Shown here: one piece after another, positions 15,601-19,647 of the stretch
Layout of the letters: each line of letters opens with the position of its first letter
How positions within the stretch are numbered: position 1 is the stretch's first letter
Origin: an uncultured Oscillospiraceae bacterium
GTDB lineage: Bacteria; Bacillota; Clostridia; Oscillospirales; Oscillospiraceae
Length of the DNA: 19,647 nt
Direction of reading: 5' to 3'
NCBI GenBank assembly: GCA_934546685.1
Contig: CAKTEB010000040.1
Span: 1-19,647, forward strand
The notes under the pieces: generated by a model
The model's database searches: none
What the model was told of the DNA's origin: nothing
Seen by the model: the letters and a program-made list of their open reading frames with translations, nothing else
Position numbers and translations under genes: made by a program

Positions 15601-15708
15601 AAGCACTTCGATTATCAGCACCACCAGCATGGTGACTAGGATACTATGGTAGACAGACTGGCTCTTTTGGCGCCTGTATTTTTTTTTCAATTCCATTTCT
15701 TGAACCAC
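12667..15708 (-). CDS. Cache-HAMP-PAS-GGDEF-EAL membrane c-di-GMP sensor/turnover protein
   Basis: 1013 residues. An N-terminal membrane helix (about 20-45) is followed by a large extracytoplasmic domain with Cache-like character (about 46-375, including AIAYSIPLILPDGTVYGVLGVEL), a second helix (about 385-410), a HAMP-like segment (to about 455), a PAS-like region (about 460-575), a GGDEF domain (about 590-745) and an EAL domain (about 770-1000). The cyclase motif is SGDEF (659-663), an altered first Gly that some active cyclases tolerate. The EAL domain keeps YEALMRL (E789), KLFVNTIAS, VTEITEE, ALDDYGSG (D905-D906), IIAEGLET and LLQGYYLARP, so phosphodiesterase activity is likely. The start is GTG at 15708; an ATG four codons later is the alternative. 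It follows the solute-binding lipoprotein gene by 19 bases, suggesting a shared message and a sensor/ligand-carrier pairing. Confidence 0.9.
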   Translation of the reverse strand: MVQEMELKKKYRRQKSQSVYHSILVTMLVVLIIEVLLMMGSLYFSNITQQLDQNASDILQKQVENRQTYLETTLTEAQLLTTLADSINDETQSLLSSGDLRLDTLDQGSENCLPLMKNVSSSLLNTLRSKHVTGVFLAFSTHSLDSDEASEVLPCLYIRDLDPDTAPSSRNADLMLEHSPKALVENLRISTDSAWSPAILAGSAEVTELVKPAFQAAWDDGGRLDASDYGHWTKTPFTVTGDNHEAIAYSIPLILPDGTVYGVLGVELLVSYLQSKLPSEELQTNGYATYMLATTQDTISKDQSIQFEPVLISTASSSPAIFEDTISLNPSSKGDYFFVSGSTRYHAAMSTLTLYNRNAPFSGDHWLLVGVVSERILFSFSIQVMRLLWLSALLTLIVGILCSLMASQRFCRPISQLSSEVAAAQETRTSIPTLSATGIQELDQFASAITNLSRDVLTSSTKFLRIMEMASVEIGGYELQTFSGRPVSIYVTDNFFRILGMPDVDAKDLTVQRFRSILDTLNRSCPNNPISDGAVLYKVTLPDGNLRYVRMETTVEPDRQVGLAEDVTFVTLERLRIEHERDYDPLTGLYNRLSFQRECQQLFESPEQLKHAAFLMMDLDDLKFTNDSFGHDVGDRYIRLVGKCISRNIPVSTLCARISGDEFNVLFYGYPSQQRLRLAIQQLQEALQSASLELPNGRALPVSVSCGIAWYPEDSLDLGTLKKYADFAMYQVKHSGKGRMEEFNSSQYQQELYDNQIRHEFHHLVKNEAVSYHFQPIFSAVTGQAIAYEALMRLNLPTLRSPETVLKLAREEDMLHDIERITLFHATQTYMDLEDRGMVPKRRKLFVNTIASQHLTPDEEAEFTRRFSRLLPQFVTEITEEEDLDLVALERKRSFPGSPRQFALDDYGSGFNGVKNLLELSPQYIKVDICIIRGIDTDRDKQQIVRNLVAYARPWGMQIIAEGLETAAEVETVLGLGVDLLQGYYLARPAQVPSSISSQGLSVIRQFHRSAKS

Positions 15709-15727
15709 TTCTTTCCAGGAGGATTCA

Positions 15728-17185
15728 TTAGCCCTCGCAGTCCTTCAGTGCCCCGAGAACATCTTGATACCAGGATTCAAAGCGCTGGTCGGTAAGGAAT
15801 TCTGCTGTGGCCTCCTCAAGGTCCTGGCCCTGAGCCAGGCGGTCCTCAACGGTGGCCCGGTCTGCTTCTGCGGCGTCGCTCATACTGTTCTCCAGAATGG
15901 ATCTGGCGTCGGTGCCCTTGTCAAAGGCGGTGGGGGTGTACATGGTGTCATGATTGACTGCATCCACGGCGAGCGTCAGCATAGATTCCATCTTAGAGCT
16001 GATCTCCAGATCGCTGGAGCGGATGGTGTCCATATTGCTGCCGCTTTTGGTCACAGGCAGATAGCCGGTGTCAACGGAGAAGGCGATGTTTCGGGCCGGA
16101 TCGGTGAACCAGCGGAGGAACTCCACACTGGCCTGGATCTCACGGTCAGAGGCCTTAGTGACCACCATGCCCGCACCCTGCTGAACGGCATAGTTCTCGC
16201 CGTCCTGGAACTTGGGGCAGGGGAGCACGTCACGCTGGATGTCGTGGCTCTCGGTGTCACTGGTGATGACCTGACTGGGGAAGAAGCTGGCAGAGGAAGT
16301 GGAGCCCACATAGGCGATGATATTTCCGGTTTTCATATCATCGCTGCGGAACTTGCCGGAGGCGGCGAAGTAGCCCTTTACAAAGGGGACATAGTAGTTA
16401 TCCCAGAGCTTCCGGGCCACATCCTCGGGGAAGTCCAGGGTCATCTTGCTGTCCTTCACCTGGAAGATGGTGCAGCCCAGCTGCTTGGCGCCGATGAGCA
16501 TATAGTTCGCCATGGCGTCCCGGCCAAAGAGGGCTTTGCCGTCATTTGGCTCCGGAGTCAGGCTGTCAGTCCAGTTATAGTATTTCTCGGCGGTGTCCAA
16601 CAGACCTTCAATGGTTTCCATATCGTCATAGGCGGCGCCGGTGGCCTGGGCGAATTCGTCCCAGTCGGTCTTATTGATGAACATAAGCTCCGTGGACTTG
16701 GCCACCGGGAGGATCTTGATGCTGCCGTTTCCGGAGAAATCCCCCTCGGTGAGGTAGCCGTCCACATAGTTCTTGATCTCGTCCGCAGTGAGGTAGTCCT
16801 TAAGATCCACCACCTGGCCCATCTGGTCCAGGGTGTAGGCGGTATCGGCATAGGCGGAGAAGAGGTTGGGCATGGGATCCGCGCCCACCTTGCCCTCGGC
16901 GGAGGCCAGCACATTGGTCTCAAGCTCGGTGATGCCGCCCTGGCTGGAGGCCACAACGGTGATGTTCTGCTCCTGGCCTACGGTCTCGTTAAACTCATCC
17001 ACCATTTCGTTGAAGGCGTCCAGCTGGTCGCCGTTGTAGTAGGTCCAGATGGTGATGGTGACAGGAGTGTTATCAGCGGTATCCTTGGCGGGAGTGCTGG
17101 CGGCAGAGGTGCCAGCGCCGCAGCCGGTGAGGACCAGCAGCGCGGCGCTCAGCAGCCCGCAGATGCTTCTTTTCAAATGCTTCAT
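15728..17185 (-). CDS. Extracellular solute-binding lipoprotein (ABC type, family 1 fold)
   Basis: 485 residues. Signal peptide with lipobox LTGC and lipidation at C22, so it is anchored outside the membrane. Mature part: VTITIWTYYNGDQLDAFNEMVDEFN, the usual opening of sugar-type (UgpB/MalE-like) binding proteins; LPVAKSTELMFINKTDWDEF, the conserved hinge region; and FLRWFTDPARNIAFSVDTGYLPVTKSG, the family's C-terminal signature. No permease or ATPase gene lies nearby in either direction. Downstream by 19 bases is a Cache-domain GGDEF-EAL protein, which suggests that the lipoprotein presents its ligand to that sensor; this is inference. AAGGA lies about 10 bases before the ATG. The ligand is unknown, with a carbohydrate most likely by family. 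Confidence 0.93.
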   Translation of the reverse strand: MKHLKRSICGLLSAALLVLTGCGAGTSAASTPAKDTADNTPVTITIWTYYNGDQLDAFNEMVDEFNETVGQEQNITVVASSQGGITELETNVLASAEGKVGADPMPNLFSAYADTAYTLDQMGQVVDLKDYLTADEIKNYVDGYLTEGDFSGNGSIKILPVAKSTELMFINKTDWDEFAQATGAAYDDMETIEGLLDTAEKYYNWTDSLTPEPNDGKALFGRDAMANYMLIGAKQLGCTIFQVKDSKMTLDFPEDVARKLWDNYYVPFVKGYFAASGKFRSDDMKTGNIIAYVGSTSSASFFPSQVITSDTESHDIQRDVLPCPKFQDGENYAVQQGAGMVVTKASDREIQASVEFLRWFTDPARNIAFSVDTGYLPVTKSGSNMDTIRSSDLEISSKMESMLTLAVDAVNHDTMYTPTAFDKGTDARSILENSMSDAAEADRATVEDRLAQGQDLEEATAEFLTDQRFESWYQDVLGALKDCEG

Positions 17186-17230
17186 AGGGAGCTACGTCCT
17201 TTCTGTGCGCCTTTCATGGCATACAGAGGT

Positions 17231-17259
17231 ATTTTATCACGGCAGAGGTGGAACTTCAA
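17231..17259 (-). promoter_or_regulatory. Promoter of the solute-binding protein / GGDEF-EAL / HD operon
   Basis: On the minus strand, TTGAAG (17254-17259) and TAAAAT (17231-17236) are 17 bases apart, with TGA before the -10 (extended -10). It lies about 45 bases upstream of the ATG. Confidence 0.75.
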
Positions 17260-17303
17260 GAAAATATCGTCTGCCGGACGCGGAATCGAAGAAATAGATA
17301 GCG

Positions 17304-17786
17304 TCAGATCTCAGTGTACTCCGCCTCGTTGCCGTTTTCACGGATCAGGGTCATCAGATCCTCCGTCTGCATCCAGACTGTAGCGGTGTTGTCGTTGGGA
17401 TGGAGGCCAATCTGATTGCCCTGAAAATAGGAGTCCAGGTAGAAATGAATCCGGTGCTCCGGATCGTTCAGCAGTCCCAGGGGCGTTACGGAGCCGGGCG
17501 TCAGGCTCATATAGGTCATGAGATCCTCAGCGGAGGCGAAGGACAGCTTCCGAAGCCCGTGAGCCTTCTGAAACTCCTTGAGATCCACCCGCTTATGGCC
17601 GGGGACGGTGATGAGATAGTAATTTTTCTTCTTGTCATCCCGGACAAAGAGGTTCTTGGCATCCCACTCCGGATAGGGGAGGGGGACGGAATCCAGCTCA
17701 TCCATATTGTAGACGGCCTGATGTTCGGTGATCTCATAGGGAATGCCCTTGGATGTTAAAAACTGATAGGTCTCTTGCTTGTTCAT
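17304..17786 (-). CDS. proX: Prolyl-tRNA editing protein ProX (YbaK/EbsC domain)
   Basis: 160 residues, a stand-alone editing domain related to the INS domain of prolyl-tRNA synthetase. By family, it hydrolyses mischarged Ala-tRNA(Pro) in trans. Seen: PYEITEHQAVYNMDEL near the N-terminus, AKNLFVRDDKKKNYYLITVPGHKRVDLK with the conserved Lys-rich loop, and LTPGSVTPLGLLND, a strong signature of the ProX/PrdX subgroup. The start is ATG at 17786, with AGGAGG 8 bases upstream. A TTG-started extension to 17831 runs through the predicted -10 box and is rejected. It is likely monocistronic. Confidence 0.92.
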   Translation of the reverse strand: MNKQETYQFLTSKGIPYEITEHQAVYNMDELDSVPLPYPEWDAKNLFVRDDKKKNYYLITVPGHKRVDLKEFQKAHGLRKLSFASAEDLMTYMSLTPGSVTPLGLLNDPEHRIHFYLDSYFQGNQIGLHPNDNTATVWMQTEDLMTLIRENGNEAEYTEI

Positions 17787-17819
17787 GGCTGCGGCCTCCT
17801 GAAATATGATATCGCCATG

Positions 17820-17848
17820 ATTATATCCCAAGGGACGGGGATGCGCAA
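17820..17848 (-). promoter_or_regulatory. Probable proX promoter
   Basis: On the minus strand, TTGCGC (17843-17848) and a perfect TATAAT (17820-17825) are 17 bases apart, with a leader of about 30 bases. The remaining DNA to 18002 (about 150 bases) holds no gene or structure I can support. Confidence 0.6.
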
Positions 17849-18002
17849 GCGGAAGTGTGGATTTTACGGAGAAAATAGAGAATTTGTAGATCTACTTTGC
17901 ACTTGGGTACTTGTGTGTTGGGTTAAAATGCGAGTGAGAACTACAATTGCGTCATTTATCTGGAGCAATCCTACGGATCAAAGCCTAACCCGACATAGAA
18001 GG

Positions 18003-18037
18003 AAAGCCCCTGGAATCATTGGGATTCCAGGGGCTTT
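18003..18037. terminator. Terminator of the rplM-rpsI operon
   Basis: AAAGCCCCTGGAATC (18003-18017) and GATTCCAGGGGCTTT (18023-18037) form a perfect 15-bp stem with a 5-base loop, 20 bases past the rpsI stop. On the minus strand it ends CTTTCCTTC. Confidence 0.9.
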
Positions 18038-18056
18038 GATGGATACATAAGAAATA

Positions 18057-18461
18057 TCAGCGCTTGCTGAACTGCGGAGCGCGACGTGCAGCCTTGAGGC
18101 CGTATTTTTTCCGCTCTTTCATTCTGGGGTCGCGGGTCAGGAAGCCAGCGGCCTTCAGAGGAGCCCGGAACTCGGGGTTCACCTGCAGCAGAGCGCGGGC
18201 GATGCCGTGACGGATCGCGCCGGCCTGGCCGGAAACGCCGCCGCCTGCAACGGTGCAGACGATGTCAACGGTGCCAAGCGTATTGGTGGCAACCAGAGGC
18301 TGACGAACGATCAGCTTCAGGGTGTCGAGGCCGAAGTACTCGTCGATGTCGCGGCCGTTGATGGTGATGGAACCAGTGCCGCCCTGGTACAGGCGAACAC
18401 GGGCAACGGAGGACTTACGTCTGCCGGTGCCGTACTGATACTGTCTCTTGCTCTCGTACAT
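18057..18461 (-). CDS. rpsI: 30S ribosomal protein S9
   Basis: 134 residues, a normal length. Family signatures: YGTGRRKSSVARVRLYQGGTGSITING at the start, the VAGGGVSGQAGAIRHGIARAL core, LTRDPRMKERKKYGLKAARRAPQFSKR at the end. The conserved C-terminal Ser-Lys-Arg contacts P-site tRNA in the ribosome. GGGAGG lies about 9 bases before the ATG, and the gene follows rplM by 16 bases in the usual order. Confidence 0.98.
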   Translation of the reverse strand: MYESKRQYQYGTGRRKSSVARVRLYQGGTGSITINGRDIDEYFGLDTLKLIVRQPLVATNTLGTVDIVCTVAGGGVSGQAGAIRHGIARALLQVNPEFRAPLKAAGFLTRDPRMKERKKYGLKAARRAPQFSKR

Positions 18462-18477
18462 TAGTCGTTACCTCCCA

Positions 18478-18909
18478 TTAAATCGCGGTCCAAGGCTCAG
18501 GCTTCTGAGCGGCATTCTTGTGCTCGGGGCCAGCGTAAACCTTCAGACGGGTCATGGAGGATCTGCCGATGGAGTTCTTGGGAAGCATGCCCTTAACGGC
18601 CAGCTCCATAGCGAACTCGGGCTTCTGGGCCATGAGGGTAGCGTACTTCACTTCCTTCAGGTTGCCGATCCAGCCAGTGTGATGCTGATACAGCTTCTTC
18701 TCCAGCTTCTTGCCGGTGAGCTCAGCCTTTGCGGCGTTGATGACGATGACGAAATCGCCGCAGTCAACGTTGGGGGTAAAAGTGGGCTTGTGCTTGCCGC
18801 GGAGCAGGGTAGCGGCCTGAACAGCCACACGGCCCAGGGGCTTGCCGGCTGCGTCGATCACATACCACTTGCGCTCAACGGTCTCCTTTTTTGCTAAAGT
18901 AGTGGACAT
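18478..18909 (-). CDS. rplM: 50S ribosomal protein L13
   Basis: 143 residues, typical for L13, an early-assembly protein of the large subunit. Signatures: ERKWYVIDAAGKPLGRVAVQAATLLRGKHK, NVDCGDFVIVINA, KYATLMAQKPEFAMELAVKGMLPKNSIGRSSMTRLKVYAG. The ATG at 18909 is chosen because GGAGGAG lies about 8 bases upstream; a longer TTG-started frame to 18936 would include the ribosome site and is rejected. First gene of the L13-S9 operon. Confidence 0.97.
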   Translation of the reverse strand: MSTTLAKKETVERKWYVIDAAGKPLGRVAVQAATLLRGKHKPTFTPNVDCGDFVIVINAAKAELTGKKLEKKLYQHHTGWIGNLKEVKYATLMAQKPEFAMELAVKGMLPKNSIGRSSMTRLKVYAGPEHKNAAQKPEPWTAI

Positions 18910-18935
18910 ATTCTGTCTCCTCCAAGTATTGGTCA

Positions 18936-18954
18936 ATCACCGTACAGCGGTAAT
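18936..18954 (-). promoter_or_regulatory. Hairpin in the rplM leader (possible autoregulatory element)
   Basis: ATTACCG and CGGTGAT (minus-strand reading, one G-U) form a 7-bp stem with a 5-base loop, about 10 bases upstream of the rplM ribosome site. L13 operons in Firmicutes are known to carry a leader structure; whether this one is that class needs a covariance search. Confidence 0.4.
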
Positions 18955-18976
18955 CGCCTAGAATAATAAAAAACTT

Positions 18977-19004
18977 TTGACATTATCCGCGTGTATGCTA
19001 GAAT
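18977..19004 (+). promoter_or_regulatory. Promoter of the TtcA-family gene
   Basis: A perfect TTGACA (18977-18982) and TAGAAT (18999-19004) are 16 bases apart, with an extended -10 (TGC). The predicted start near 19011 gives a leader of about 155 bases with pyrimidine-rich tracts and no recognised structure. Confidence 0.75.
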
Positions 19005-19026
19005 ATTCTCAAAAGAACGCTCCGCT

Positions 19027-19055
19027 ATTCTAGCACCCGGTTTTCCGGATGTCAA
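19027..19055 (-). promoter_or_regulatory. Promoter of the rplM-rpsI operon
   Basis: On the minus strand, a perfect TTGACA (19050-19055) and TAGAAT (19027-19032) are 17 bases apart, with an extended -10 (TGC). The predicted start near 19020 gives a leader of about 110 bases. Confidence 0.8.
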
Positions 19056-19166
19056 CCGAATTTTTGAGGTTTTTTATGAAATCCAAAGAGAACTCTTAAA
19101 TTCTCTTGATTTCTCTCTCAAACGAACGATTTCTAATGTGCGATTTTTCTTTTTGGAGGAACGATT

Positions 19167-19647
19167 ATGCAGAGACTTACCGGACTTCTGCGCCGCTGCG
19201 TGGAGGACTACAATATGATCGAGGACGGGGACAGGATCGCCATTGGCGTCAGCGGCGGCAAGGACTCCCTGACCCTGCTGCGGCTTATGGCGGCCCTGCG
19301 GGAGTATTATCCCAAGCACTTTGAAATCGAGGCCTTTACCATTGACCTGGGGCTTCCGGGCATGGACTTCTCACAGGTGGAGGCCTTCTGTCAGAGCCTG
19401 AATGTACCCTATACCATTGTAAAGACGGAGATCGGGCCCATTATCTTTGACTACCGCCACGAGAAGAACCCATGCTCCATGTGCGCGAAGATGCGCCGGG
19501 GCGCTCTGAACCAGATCATCCGGGAGAAGGGCATCCACAAGATCGCTTTGGGCCACCACTATGACGACGCGGTGGAGACCTTTCTTATGAGTCTACTGTT
19601 TGAGGCCCGGATCAGCTGCTTCCAGCCTGTGACCCATCTGGACCGCA
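19167..19647 (+). CDS. TtcA-family tRNA sulfurtransferase / PP-loop ATPase (cut by window edge)
   Basis: The first 160 residues are present. By family, it activates a tRNA base by adenylation and thiolates it; TtcA makes 2-thiocytidine at position 32. Seen: DRIAIGVSGGKDSLTLL with the PP-loop SGGKDS at 29-34, the C103-x-x-C106 pair in NPCSMCAKMRRGAL, and IALGHHYDDAVETFLMSL. The paired cysteines with an Arg-Arg-Gly stretch are characteristic of the TtcA/TtuA group, in which they hold an iron-sulfur cluster, and separate it from TilS. GGAGG lies about 8 bases before the ATG. The C-terminal part, including any third cluster cysteine, is outside the window, so TtcA proper versus a Clostridia paralogue is left open. 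Confidence 0.9.
   Translation, partial: MQRLTGLLRRCVEDYNMIEDGDRIAIGVSGGKDSLTLLRLMAALREYYPKHFEIEAFTIDLGLPGMDFSQVEAFCQSLNVPYTIVKTEIGPIIFDYRHEKNPCSMCAKMRRGALNQIIREKGIHKIALGHHYDDAVETFLMSLLFEARISCFQPVTHLDR

Noticed and set aside
15764..17383. 539-codon plus-strand frame antisense to the solute-binding lipoprotein
   Set aside because: Gly/Val/His-rich shadow; the minus-strand lipoprotein has a signal peptide, lipobox, promoter and ribosome site.
17775..18050. 91-codon plus-strand frame between proX and rpsI
   Set aside because: It runs over the proX ribosome site and promoter and through the rpsI terminator hairpin, and has no ribosome site of its own.

Overview
The window looks like chromosome from a moderately high-GC Clostridia member, most likely Oscillospiraceae (Oscillibacter/Flavonifractor-like). 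This is inferred from overall gene style: Gram-positive ribosome binding sites, low-GC-Firmicute sigma-A promoters, an rplM-rpsI operon, a Clostridia-type EF-G paralogue and a diguanylate-signalling gene set. No tRNA, rRNA, insertion sequence, CRISPR array or phage gene is visible, and nothing marks a recent island boundary.

Layout. (1) 1-770, minus: 5' part of ftsH, running off the left edge. (2) 1080-4189, plus: rlmB followed at once by a large membrane protein that I read as a degenerate P-type ATPase. (3) 4408-7308, plus: a divergent EF-G-like GTPase, a terminator, then a TraX-family membrane protein. (4) 7502-9777, plus: a membrane GAF-GGDEF diguanylate cyclase overlapping an HD-domain phosphohydrolase by ATGA, closed by a strong bidirectional terminator. 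(5) 9858-11648, minus: a membrane-anchored phosphodiester-glycosidase-family protein with a very acidic cytoplasmic tail. (6) 11649-12085: 437 bases without a protein gene. They hold the promoter of the previous gene, inverted repeats and a probable structured RNA of about 230 nt on the plus strand ending in a terminator. (7) 12086-17185, minus: a three-gene unit of solute-binding lipoprotein, Cache-HAMP-PAS-GGDEF-EAL sensor and HD nucleotidase, in transcription order. (8) 17304-17786, minus: a ProX-type prolyl-tRNA editing protein. (9) 18057-18909, minus: rplM-rpsI. (10) 19167 to the right edge, plus: a TtcA-type tRNA thiolase, whose promoter faces the rplM promoter head-on.

Function. Half of the window is translation and quality-control housekeeping (FtsH, RlmB, EF-G paralogue, ProX, L13, S9, TtcA). 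The other half is cyclic-di-GMP signalling and envelope biology. Two separate c-di-GMP loci each end in a small HD phosphohydrolase. One of them begins with a solute-binding lipoprotein that has no permease or ATPase beside it, suggesting a ligand-sensing rather than transport role.

The most unusual items are the P-type-ATPase-like protein that lacks every phosphorylation-cycle motif, the long-range-paired RNA at 11848-12080, the orphan solute-binding protein/sensor operon, and the mutually overlapping rplM/ttcA promoters. All functional statements come from reading motifs by eye; no database search was run.
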